Origin: JABGPL01 sp964387885
GTDB taxonomy: Bacteria; Electryoneota; AABM5-125-24; Hatepunaeales; Hatepunaeaceae
Direction: 5' to 3'
DNA length: 64,000 bases
NCBI GenBank assembly: GCA_964387885.1
Contig: CAYLYZ010000006.1
Location: 22,055-86,054, forward strand
Shown here: piece by piece, positions 50,461 through 59,278 of the stretch
How the letters are laid out: every line of letters starts with the position of its first letter
Numbering within the stretch: position 1 is the first letter of the stretch
Notes under the pieces: model-generated
What the model was told of the DNA's origin: nothing
What the model saw: only the letters and a program-made list of their open reading frames with translations
Databases searched by the model: none
Made by a program: the position numbers and the translations under genes

Positions 50461-53343
50461 GTGAATAAATGGACATTAGCGTCGAACTATGGATGGCTTA
50501 GCGGCGCAGTAATGCTGATCATACTGGTTTTTCTGATTGCTTATCCGAGCAATACTCAGGCAGCCCTTTCAGAACCAGGGTTGGAGGACGAAAAAAAGAT
50601 TGGTCCAGTAAGGCCGGATGTGTCACAGATAAATATGTACAACCGTGTGCATAGAAGATCGAATATCTGGATGAATATTACTAATTACGGATATTTCGGT
50701 AACAGTGGAGCTGGGCAGAGAGATGCAGATGATGATCCCTGTCGTCCGGGTGAATGGGCGCCTCAGTGCGAATATCCGGGTGGATCAAGAGTTAACTACC
50801 TTTTTATGGGTTCACTGTGGCTGGGGGCACTGATTCGAGCAGAAGGATACGAGTTCCCCCGAGTTTCAGTAGGAGCAGATGGTTGGATGTCAACCAGAGA
50901 GTTTTTTCCGGGTGAAGGAGCAACCTATTCACAAAGAAACGGAATCATTGAGCGGACAACCTTACCTCTTGATTATGACTGCCTAGGTAATTATATAGGA
51001 TCATTTCGTGATTCGGCAGTTTCAGAACAGGACTTTGTTTGTTCCTATGCAGATACTTTGAATGAAACTTTTTTTGTTGATGATGATGCCATAGACGGAC
51101 CGCATAATCCACTCGGCATCAAAATCACTCAGAAATCATATGCATGGACATATAACTATGCTCAGAACTTCATTATCATAGACTGGGAAATCGAGAACAT
51201 TGCTGGAAATTATCTCAAAAATCTGTATGTTGGTCTTTACATTGATGCAGATGTAGGCCATACATCAGAGCGAAGGAGACACGAAGATGACATTTGTGGA
51301 TTCCAGAAATGGTATACATACGAACGAACTGATGGCGCAAAGGATAGTTCCGTAATTAATACAGCCTGGATTGCCGATAATGATGGAAGACCAAAAAATG
51401 TTGTAACGGGCTCGGATTTTTCTGCCCCGGCAGTGACAGGCGTCCGTGTAGTCAGAGCTCCCAATCCGGAACTGAGAACATCCTTTAACTGGTGGATATC
51501 CAATGGTGAAGAGGATTTAGATTTCGGGCCGGCATGGAGGGATGATAATGCTCCGGGTGGTTGGACAGACGTTTTTGGAACACCGATGGGTGATGTCAGA
51601 AAGTACTTCGTTCTATCAAACAGAGAATTTGATTACGATCAGGTTCTTGTTGCTAATGAGGATTCCATTCGAGCAAGCACTCAACATTTCTTAAATCGTT
51701 GGGATAATTTAGACACACTTGAATCCCACGAATGGAAAATCCCCGGTGTTGACGATACTACACCAACCGACCTCACGGAAGACCTGGCAAATGGTTACGA
51801 TACGAGATATCTTCTTTCATGGGGACCTTTGGGAATTTTTGATCACATTGATGAGGCAGGCAACAGGATTTTCCGTTTGAATCCGGGTGAGAAGTTCTCA
51901 ATGACAATCGCTTATGTTGCAGGTGATAATTTTCACCAGAGAAGTAAACCTCAACCTACTGATGCTGTGATTGATCCCTATTTGTTCAATTTTAATAATC
52001 TCCGATATAACGCAGATTGGGCGGCTCGAGTTTACGACAACCCAATGATAGACACTCCGATTCACGATTGGGGATTAGATCATGATCCATCGGTGAACGA
52101 TGCTGATGGCTCCCAGGGTGATGGAATCCTCGATACCGGAGATGGATGGTATGGTGAAGATCTTGGAGAGGACGGGCTTTATGCAGAATCAATTGGAGAA
52201 ACAGCATATAGATGGGAAGGTGGAGTTCGCAGGGGATACCCCTATGAAGGTGCTGATGAAGGTGAAAATGACGGACATTTATCTGAAGCAGAAGATGCTC
52301 GTGAACGCCCTGAAGAATTAGATTATACGCGTTTGAATGGTCAACTTGACTTTGGGGACGGTTATCCGGATTTCCGGGGACCACCACCACCACCTTCTCC
52401 GGCACTGGAGTTCCTGACTGAGCCAATTACCTTTAACGCTGATGGTAGAGAATGGGTATTCGATGAGGATTTCTTATCAAATAATATAGTTCTTACCTGG
52501 AACAAATGGATGTCGGAAGACTCACTGTATCTGGATCCATTTTCGCGTGAATGGGATTTCGAGGGCTATCGAATCTATGTTTCCAACACCAATGTTGAAA
52601 AAGATTTCTCATTCATGGATGAGTATGACAGAATTGATTATTCCCTCTTCAGTGCAAATGATTCTTTAGCCGAACGCCCGGTTTCAACACCTGATTCATT
52701 ACCGGAATACGAGAACCGTAACGGAATTGAACTTTGGCGGAAGACTGTTGGCAGGAACATCGGTTTTTCAGGCCATGATAATTTTGTTTTTAATAAGGCA
52801 TCGGGGAATTATTACTATATCGTCGGAGATGCTCATCCGATGGTTCCGAGGTATTATTCTGTAACATCATTCGATTATGGTGATTATAAAACCGGTACGC
52901 AGCCTCTTGAGTCCGCAAAAATCGCTAACGCTGTCTACGCAGCACCTTCGGGAACAGATCGCAAGGCTGTTCGGGTTGTCCCTAATCCCTATCGGGCGAA
53001 TGAGGACTATCGGGTTGAACACGGTGGACTATCCTGGGAAAATCGTGATGACGGTACCCTTGATTTTTATCCTCAAACTGACCGCCGGATGTTCTTTTAT
53101 AATCTCCCAAAAGAGTGTTTAATCAGAATATTTACAGTTGCTGGTGATTTAGTTCATATCATACCGCATAATACTGATGGCGATACAAATCAGGGATGGA
53201 ATGCAGATTTTGCTGAATCCTGGGACTTGAATTCCCGGAATAAGCAGCAGGTAGTTTCAGGGATGTACCTGTTTACAGTTGAAGATTTGACCGAAGGGAA
53301 TGAGGGTGAAATCGAAGTTGGGAAATTCGTCATCATTCGATGA
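50461..53343 (+). CDS. large secreted protein with T9SS-type C-terminus
   Basis: A 960-residue protein starting with GTG. A hydrophobic segment (residues about 13-30) serves as signal peptide, ending near TQAALS. The body is rich in Asp, Trp, Tyr and Gly, with no enzyme motif I recognise (YDCLGNYIGSFRDSAV, FIIIDWEIENIAGNYLKNLY). Residues about 540-640 contain D-x-D-G-D loops (DADGSQGDGILDTGDGWYGE) that may bind calcium. The last 130 residues form a sorting-like domain (VRVVPNPYRANEDY, VVSGMYLFTV, KFVIIR). It lies 69 bp after the lipoprotein gene and 72 bp before the PorV-like gene. It is probably the surface-displayed or secreted component of this operon. Confidence 0.85.
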   Translation: MNKWTLASNYGWLSGAVMLIILVFLIAYPSNTQAALSEPGLEDEKKIGPVRPDVSQINMYNRVHRRSNIWMNITNYGYFGNSGAGQRDADDDPCRPGEWAPQCEYPGGSRVNYLFMGSLWLGALIRAEGYEFPRVSVGADGWMSTREFFPGEGATYSQRNGIIERTTLPLDYDCLGNYIGSFRDSAVSEQDFVCSYADTLNETFFVDDDAIDGPHNPLGIKITQKSYAWTYNYAQNFIIIDWEIENIAGNYLKNLYVGLYIDADVGHTSERRRHEDDICGFQKWYTYERTDGAKDSSVINTAWIADNDGRPKNVVTGSDFSAPAVTGVRVVRAPNPELRTSFNWWISNGEEDLDFGPAWRDDNAPGGWTDVFGTPMGDVRKYFVLSNREFDYDQVLVANEDSIRASTQHFLNRWDNLDTLESHEWKIPGVDDTTPTDLTEDLANGYDTRYLLSWGPLGIFDHIDEAGNRIFRLNPGEKFSMTIAYVAGDNFHQRSKPQPTDAVIDPYLFNFNNLRYNADWAARVYDNPMIDTPIHDWGLDHDPSVNDADGSQGDGILDTGDGWYGEDLGEDGLYAESIGETAYRWEGGVRRGYPYEGADEGENDGHLSEAEDARERPEELDYTRLNGQLDFGDGYPDFRGPPPPPSPALEFLTEPITFNADGREWVFDEDFLSNNIVLTWNKWMSEDSLYLDPFSREWDFEGYRIYVSNTNVEKDFSFMDEYDRIDYSLFSANDSLAERPVSTPDSLPEYENRNGIELWRKTVGRNIGFSGHDNFVFNKASGNYYYIVGDAHPMVPRYYSVTSFDYGDYKTGTQPLESAKIANAVYAAPSGTDRKAVRVVPNPYRANEDYRVEHGGLSWENRDDGTLDFYPQTDRRMFFYNLPKECLIRIFTVAGDLVHIIPHNTDGDTNQGWNADFAESWDLNSRNKQQVVSGMYLFTVEDLTEGNEGEIEVGKFVIIR

Positions 53344-53415
53344 GCCTGAAAAGTGAAAAATAGAGTGAATCAGTTTGGTTACTTTTTTTAATAATAGAAC
53401 TTGGAGTAGGATTCG

Positions 53416-54462
53416 ATGAATCGCCTGAAAAGGGTCGCAATCGTAGTCGCTTTTCTGTTACCATTAGTTGTATACGGTCAGGCGAAGGTTGGTACTGCCG
53501 GTGTACAATTTCTGAAAGTTGGGGTTAGTGCACGAGCCATTGGTATGGGTTCATTCACAGCTGTTGCTGATGATGCAAGTGCTTTATATTTCAACCCCTC
53601 CGGATTAGTACAACTCACAATGCCTGAGGGAACATTTTCATACATCCATTATCCGGCAGAACTTAAATTTGTCAATATCGGTGGAGTCTTTCCCCTTGTA
53701 AGTTCCGAAACACCGGATGGGACAATAACCGGGAGTATTGTTGGGATTCAGATCACTTCGTTGTTCAGCGACGAAATGATTGAAACTACTCCTGAAATGC
53801 CCTATGGAACCGGTCGTACTTTCACAGCAAGTGATTTATCTGCAGGATTGACCTACAGCCAACGGTTAACCAAAAATTTCTCAGTAGGTGCGACAGTTAA
53901 GTTCCTGAACGAGAGATTAGCAGATAAAGCCGCTTATGGTTGGGGAGCTGATGTCGGAACTTTCTATACCACAGGCTGGCGCAGAATTAATATCGGAATG
54001 GTCATCCAGAATTTTGGACCTGATATGGATTTCGAAAGATCACCATTTCCATTGCCAATTAGCTTCAGGTTCGGAGCATCAATGATTGCATGGGAACAGG
54101 GAGCATATCAATTATTACTTGCCGGTGAATTTGTGCACCCGAACGATAATCTGGAAGAATATGTGTTTGGTGCAGAATTGAATGTAATGAGGATGATCAG
54201 TTTCCGGCTCGGACGTCGTTCAAATGCCTGGAAGAGATCTACCTGGGAAGAATACCAGGAAGATCGGGAGAAAGATCCGTTCGTTGAATACCCATTGGTT
54301 GATGAGGATGGTATTCCATCTTTGGACGGGGTATCATTCGGATTGGGTTTACAATTACCAGAAGTTGGCCTGACTATGGATTATGCATGGGCAGGTCTGG
54401 GCACGCTTGGACCGGTGCACAGGTTTACATTAGGTTACAAGCTCTCCGGAGTGTTTCGATAG
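53416..54462 (+). CDS. PorV/PorQ-family outer-membrane beta-barrel protein
   Basis: A 348-residue protein with a cleavable signal peptide (residues 1-21, ending VVYGQA). The mature start FLKVGVSARAIGMGSFTAVA followed by DDASALYFNPSGL is the hallmark of the PorV/PorQ (FadL-like, UPF0164) family. Amphipathic beta strands follow to the C-terminal YKLSGVFR. PorV-type proteins act in T9SS as shuttle proteins that carry cargo from the translocon to the attachment complex at the cell surface. Its position right after a cargo with a sorting domain and right before another fits a dedicated role for this operon. A paralogue with another transport role is possible. AGTAGGA precedes the ATG. Confidence 0.9.
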   Translation: MNRLKRVAIVVAFLLPLVVYGQAKVGTAGVQFLKVGVSARAIGMGSFTAVADDASALYFNPSGLVQLTMPEGTFSYIHYPAELKFVNIGGVFPLVSSETPDGTITGSIVGIQITSLFSDEMIETTPEMPYGTGRTFTASDLSAGLTYSQRLTKNFSVGATVKFLNERLADKAAYGWGADVGTFYTTGWRRINIGMVIQNFGPDMDFERSPFPLPISFRFGASMIAWEQGAYQLLLAGEFVHPNDNLEEYVFGAELNVMRMISFRLGRRSNAWKRSTWEEYQEDREKDPFVEYPLVDEDGIPSLDGVSFGLGLQLPEVGLTMDYAWAGLGTLGPVHRFTLGYKLSGVFR

Positions 54463-54534
54463 AGTTAAAAATGATTTTTGGAAAGTTTTCGTTAATACAT
54501 TGTACCGTACTATGCGGTTTTCGGGATCAGTATT

Positions 54535-57500
54535 ATGCAAAATGAGGATATCAGGGTGAAGAAAACTGTCTATAACTGGCAGATTTGCAGCTGTCTGATT
54601 GTTTTATTCCTTTTTTCAGGCTTGATTAACACGACAGAAGGAATTGAGGTCTCCGGAATGCTAAATGGCGGAACCTGGGCTGCAAACGATACGGTACGGG
54701 TAATGGATGACATTATCCTTCACGCTGACAGTTCTTTGCATATTGAAGCCGGTGTTTATGTGGAATTTGCAGGACCTTATCAGTTTGTCGTGAACGGATT
54801 CCTGACAGCAACAGGTGAACTGAACAACCGGATTATTTTCACAACCGCTAACCCCGACCCTCTTGCTGATAGCTTGAGATGGAAAGGAATAAGGTATGTG
54901 AATGCAAAGCGTGGTTGTTTGCTAGAGTTCTGTCGAATTGAATATGGTTGGGCGCGAGGTACATGGCCATCTAATAACGGTGGTGGTATTTACATTGAAA
55001 GCAGCACAATTGAAATTAATCGCTGTGAAATTGTAAATTGCCAGTCCGATGCAAGTGGTGGTGGAATTTACGGGTGGTTTACTCAGAGCGAGATTAATAA
55101 TACGGTTATAGCTTTAAACCAGACTAATTCATTTGGTGGCGGTATGTTTGTAGCATATTCCAGCCCTGAATTGAATAATTGCTCCGTGGTTTATAATACT
55201 GCTCAAGCCTGGGGAGGTGGAATATTCGCGGGAGCTGAGGGTGAACCATTTATCCGCAACTCAATTGTTGCCTTCAATGAACAGGAATTGATCGGGAATC
55301 TGGCTCCCGGAGATGACTATTTTAAAGACCTTGCCAGAGCACAGTCTTCAAGCCCTTCCGTATCCTTCAGCTGCATTCGAGAATCAGGGGACGATCCGTT
55401 TCCCGGACCTGCGAATTTTGTAGCAGATCCAGAATTCCTAAATACGAACCCGGACAGTTTGGATCTTCATTTGAGTTATTCATCTCCCTGTATTGATGCG
55501 GGTGATCCCGCTCAATCCTCCGGAGATGAACTTGATCCATTTATCAACGTTGGAGCATATGGAGGTACAGACGAAGCGACCGAATCCGTGCCGATATTTT
55601 ATTGTCTGCATGTAGCCGAAGAGTTTATTGGGGAATTTGGCAATGTTCGAACCGGTGCTATCGGTGCTTTCGAGTTGCGAATTGACAATAATGGACACAG
55701 TCGTTTGTATATCGAGGATATCCTCTTCAATCCTGAGGGATTTCCTCCCGATCCGAATAAGATTATATTTTTCCCTGATTCGGCTGATGTTGATGGAGTT
55801 CAGACTCCCGCCTATAAAGCAGCACCTATTGAGCCGGGTGAAAATATGAAGTTTTCAATAAACTTCCAGCCAGATTCCACGATGTTATATGAAACTGAGT
55901 TGACATTTGTCACCAACGATTTGATTCAGGGTGATCAGAAATTGAGTATGAGAGGTACCGGAATTGATCCCGTTGGTGAGATCGTTGATCATATGGATTT
56001 TGGCAGACGTACGATTGGAAATGAATACGAGCTTACGACCTATTTAAAAAATGTAGGAAAGAGTATTCTCCATATAAATTCAATAGCCATCCAGGGTGAA
56101 GGTTTCGGAATGAGCATAGAGGATGAAGATGTTGATCCCGATGACAGTACATTGGTAACAGTAACATTTGAACCGGATGCCCCCACAACGTATGAGGCGG
56201 TTGCTACAATTAACACCAATGACAGGGGATTGACAATTACCCTCACCGGTTTAGGTTCCGGACCACGCATGGAAGTGTTGCAAGACTCTGTTTTTATAGG
56301 GTATGTATGTGTTGAAGGGGATGGAATAGAATACCCCCTCCCGATCACAAATACGGGAGATTCTACTCTAATAATACATGACGTTGTGTCTCGCGATGAG
56401 GATAACTATTCTTCCACCCTTCCTGATGAAGGTTTACATGTTGAACCAAATGACACATCGTTCCTTTCAATCATGTTTCATCCCCAATCAGCAGACTCCA
56501 CTCACACCATACTACTAATAAACAGTAACTATCCGGTTCAGGATACGGTTTTTGTCTCCGGTAAAGGAATGCCTGACCCGGGTGAGTATATTTTCGGTGA
56601 GATTTCGGGTGAGTTAGACTGGGATGTTGATAATCCCGTTGATTATATAGTTCTTAATTCCATCGAAGTTCCGGCACATGAAAAACTAATAATTCGTTCC
56701 GGCACGAGGATACTTTTTGAAAACGAAGCTTTCATGCAGGTAAATGGAGAGCTTCGAGCTGTTGGTACTCCTGAGAATAGGATCAGTTTTATTCCTCGAA
56801 CAGATGCAATTGTTTGGGAGGGAATAGAGCTTAATTTTGAGGATGATACAAAACTTGCATATTGTGATATCAATGGAAGTCTGAGAGGATTATCAATTTC
56901 TGAATCCTCACCACTTCTTCAGTTCTGCAATATTTCCAACAATGGCGCGCTGGATAATGAAGAAATAAATGGTGGTGGCATTTCACTTGAGAACTCCGGA
57001 GCTTATATTCTTGGATGTATAATTGAGAACAACTCAGCCCTGTGTGGCGGAGCGATTTACGTTCTTAATTCTAAACCAACTATTCAGAATTGCACAATCC
57101 GGGATAATCAAGCCAGTATTGGTGGTGGTATCTATCTTGAATTCCAGGCAAGTGCCTGGCTTCAGAGCAATCTTATTGTTAATAATTCAGGTGCTGAAAA
57201 CTGCGGTGGTATTGCTATATATAACAATTCATCCCCGATGATTGTAAATAACACCATAGTAGATAACACAAATGGTGGAATTTTAGCTGTTAATCGCTGT
57301 ATCCCGCTAATGTTTAACACAATTGTCTGGAATAATGCGGGAGAATCGATTGTTACCGAGCAGAATTCCAGTATACTTGCATCCTATTCGGACATCCAGG
57401 GGGAGGAAATATTCCCGGGTAAGTCTAACCTGAATACTGATCCAATGTTTGATGAAGCCGAAGGTAATTATCAACTGAAAGAAGATTCCCCACTTGTTGA

Positions 57501-58566
57501 TGCAGGAAACCCAGAGCCATCCCATTTCGATTATTTCTTCCCACCTTCACTAAAAGGTGTCCGAAACGATATTGGTGCTTATGGTGGTCCGCTCGGTGGA
57601 GGTTGGGCAACCTCAGAACTGGGAATTGCTGTGTTTCAGAACCCGGCATTTCCGCAATGGATGGATATTTTCATTACATCCTCAGCAGAGCTGGAAGGAG
57701 CTCCTTCCTGTTCACTTCGTATTGATAACAACCCCATTGAGAGACTGGAGTTATCAACTCTAAGTGAATCGAATTATAAAGGAAATTATGAGGCGAGCGG
57801 TAGCGGTACGATTTTCATAACAGTAGACGCGACACTTCTGAATTCTCAGCACCGCAAAATTGGCAGAACCTACGAATTGTCAGTTCTTACTCCCGAATCC
57901 GGTGGTATTATTATGCTGAGTGGTATTAACGGGAGTATTGAAGTCCAACCGGGTTCAATGCATAATGAGACAATTGTCCTTGCAGGCGTTGAACAGGAGA
58001 TATTCCAACCGCAGGAGAATTTAACTTTTCTTTCTCGTCCGTTTTTTATCCGAGGCTTTAGTGAGGAATTATTAATTCCAGCGCTGATGAAAATTGAGAT
58101 AGATGATTCGGGATGGGATATAGAAGATCTTAATCGGTTAGGCATTTATAGAATATCTGAAAATGGTATGCACCGTCTCAAATCAGAATATAGCAATGGA
58201 TTACTCATTGCTGATATAAGTCATGATGGTAGTTTCATTCTGGCTTGGGACGAGAGTTTTATTCAAGATCATTCATCAAGAGTTCCCGAGCGACTTGAGC
58301 TGATAAGGGCATTTCCAAATCCATTCAATCAGAGCGTGAATCTTGAATTCACTTTTGAAAAACCAGGTTATTCTCACCTTGGTATTTATGATATTGCCGG
58401 ACGTTTAGTGGTTACTCTAATTGATCAGGATCTTAATGCTGGAGCACACAACACAGTCTGGGATGGGAGAGGCAGCGAGAAACAGTCATTGCCCTCCGGA
58501 ATATACTGGGCGCAGCTTGAGATGGATGGTCAACTTTATTCCGTTAAGTTGTTGCTATTGAGGTAG
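54535..58566 (+). CDS. giant beta-helix / ASH-domain protein with T9SS sorting domain
   Basis: A 1343-residue protein. The signal peptide (residues about 10-37) precedes a first beta-helix (60-350; SSLHIEAGVYVEFAGPYQF, rungs GGGIYIESSTIEINRCEIVN). Two or three ASH/Hydin-like Ig domains follow (about 355-680; YPLPITNTGDSTLIIHDV, VTVTFEPDAPTTYEA), then a second beta-helix (700-1015; CIIENNSALCGGAIYVLNS). A Ser-rich beta domain and a T9SS type A domain (AFPNPFNQSVNLEF, SGIYWAQLEM) complete it. The two helices look like duplicated modules. ATG 54535 is used; a GTG at 54556 is an equally possible start. The next gene begins 4 bp after its stop, so they are co-translated. It is probably a surface adhesin or scaffold. 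Confidence 0.88.
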   Translation: MQNEDIRVKKTVYNWQICSCLIVLFLFSGLINTTEGIEVSGMLNGGTWAANDTVRVMDDIILHADSSLHIEAGVYVEFAGPYQFVVNGFLTATGELNNRIIFTTANPDPLADSLRWKGIRYVNAKRGCLLEFCRIEYGWARGTWPSNNGGGIYIESSTIEINRCEIVNCQSDASGGGIYGWFTQSEINNTVIALNQTNSFGGGMFVAYSSPELNNCSVVYNTAQAWGGGIFAGAEGEPFIRNSIVAFNEQELIGNLAPGDDYFKDLARAQSSSPSVSFSCIRESGDDPFPGPANFVADPEFLNTNPDSLDLHLSYSSPCIDAGDPAQSSGDELDPFINVGAYGGTDEATESVPIFYCLHVAEEFIGEFGNVRTGAIGAFELRIDNNGHSRLYIEDILFNPEGFPPDPNKIIFFPDSADVDGVQTPAYKAAPIEPGENMKFSINFQPDSTMLYETELTFVTNDLIQGDQKLSMRGTGIDPVGEIVDHMDFGRRTIGNEYELTTYLKNVGKSILHINSIAIQGEGFGMSIEDEDVDPDDSTLVTVTFEPDAPTTYEAVATINTNDRGLTITLTGLGSGPRMEVLQDSVFIGYVCVEGDGIEYPLPITNTGDSTLIIHDVVSRDEDNYSSTLPDEGLHVEPNDTSFLSIMFHPQSADSTHTILLINSNYPVQDTVFVSGKGMPDPGEYIFGEISGELDWDVDNPVDYIVLNSIEVPAHEKLIIRSGTRILFENEAFMQVNGELRAVGTPENRISFIPRTDAIVWEGIELNFEDDTKLAYCDINGSLRGLSISESSPLLQFCNISNNGALDNEEINGGGISLENSGAYILGCIIENNSALCGGAIYVLNSKPTIQNCTIRDNQASIGGGIYLEFQASAWLQSNLIVNNSGAENCGGIAIYNNSSPMIVNNTIVDNTNGGILAVNRCIPLMFNTIVWNNAGESIVTEQNSSILASYSDIQGEEIFPGKSNLNTDPMFDEAEGNYQLKEDSPLVDAGNPEPSHFDYFFPPSLKGVRNDIGAYGGPLGGGWATSELGIAVFQNPAFPQWMDIFITSSAELEGAPSCSLRIDNNPIERLELSTLSESNYKGNYEASGSGTIFITVDATLLNSQHRKIGRTYELSVLTPESGGIIMLSGINGSIEVQPGSMHNETIVLAGVEQEIFQPQENLTFLSRPFFIRGFSEELLIPALMKIEIDDSGWDIEDLNRLGIYRISENGMHRLKSEYSNGLLIADISHDGSFILAWDESFIQDHSSRVPERLELIRAFPNPFNQSVNLEFTFEKPGYSHLGIYDIAGRLVVTLIDQDLNAGAHNTVWDGRGSEKQSLPSGIYWAQLEMDGQLYSVKLLLLR

Positions 58567-58570
58567 CTTA

Positions 58571-59278
58571 ATGCGAACAAATCGCTTTTTAACATTTGAA
58601 AGACTGAATTTTTTAAACAACCGGTCAGCATTGGTTCTACACAGGAGAAATGGAGTGAGATTGATACCGTGGGTAATGGTACTTCTAATGTTGATAGCCG
58701 TTGCCGGCTGCGAAAATGGCGACGATGAAGCAGACAGCACCGATTTGACTACTGCTGAACTCCTTGAACGAGGTTGGGAAAATTTTGAGCAAAGTAACTA
58801 CTCAGCTGCATTGGAAGATTTCCAAACTGTAACCAACCGTGATGTATCTATATGTGATGCATGGAACGGCGCTGGATGGTCCTCAGGCAGGATATCCGGA
58901 GGATTAAAAGATGCACTTGAGTATTTTAATAGAGCAATCGAACTCGACCAAAACAAATATGACGCGATTGGTGGTTTGGCATTTGCCATTTACCAGGATA
59001 GTCAGTTTGATTCTACAAAATTGAGATCATCAATTGATATTTCGATTGATTTACTTAGCGCAAAACCCCTCTGGAGATTTTTGCATGAGCAAACTCTCGA
59101 TTTTATGGATTTGAAGCTAATGATTGCTGCAGCACATTACGGATTGAATGAGTATGAACAATCATTCACTGTCATCAAAGAGAACTTTAATTCTTCGTTT
59201 GAAGCTGATTTAAGCATTCCTTCAGGACGAAGGGAACTCCTCGAAGAAATAGAAAGACTTAGGCTGATTTATGGTTAA
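58571..59278 (+). CDS. TPR lipoprotein
   Basis: A 235-residue protein with a lipobox (MLIAVAGC; C47 from the first ATG), then Asp/Glu-rich residues and about three tetratricopeptide-like repeats (ERGWENFEQSNYSAALEDFQ, DALEYFNRAIELDQNKYDAI). A GTG at 58655, with AGGAGA upstream, would give a more usual short signal peptide (VRLIPWVMVLLMLIAVAGC), while the ATG at 58571 has GAGG from the end of the previous gene. The downstream gene overlaps it by 8 bp, showing tight coupling. It is probably an outer-membrane lipoprotein that scaffolds the complex made by this operon. Confidence 0.85.
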   Translation: MRTNRFLTFERLNFLNNRSALVLHRRNGVRLIPWVMVLLMLIAVAGCENGDDEADSTDLTTAELLERGWENFEQSNYSAALEDFQTVTNRDVSICDAWNGAGWSSGRISGGLKDALEYFNRAIELDQNKYDAIGGLAFAIYQDSQFDSTKLRSSIDISIDLLSAKPLWRFLHEQTLDFMDLKLMIAAAHYGLNEYEQSFTVIKENFNSSFEADLSIPSGRRELLEEIERLRLIYG

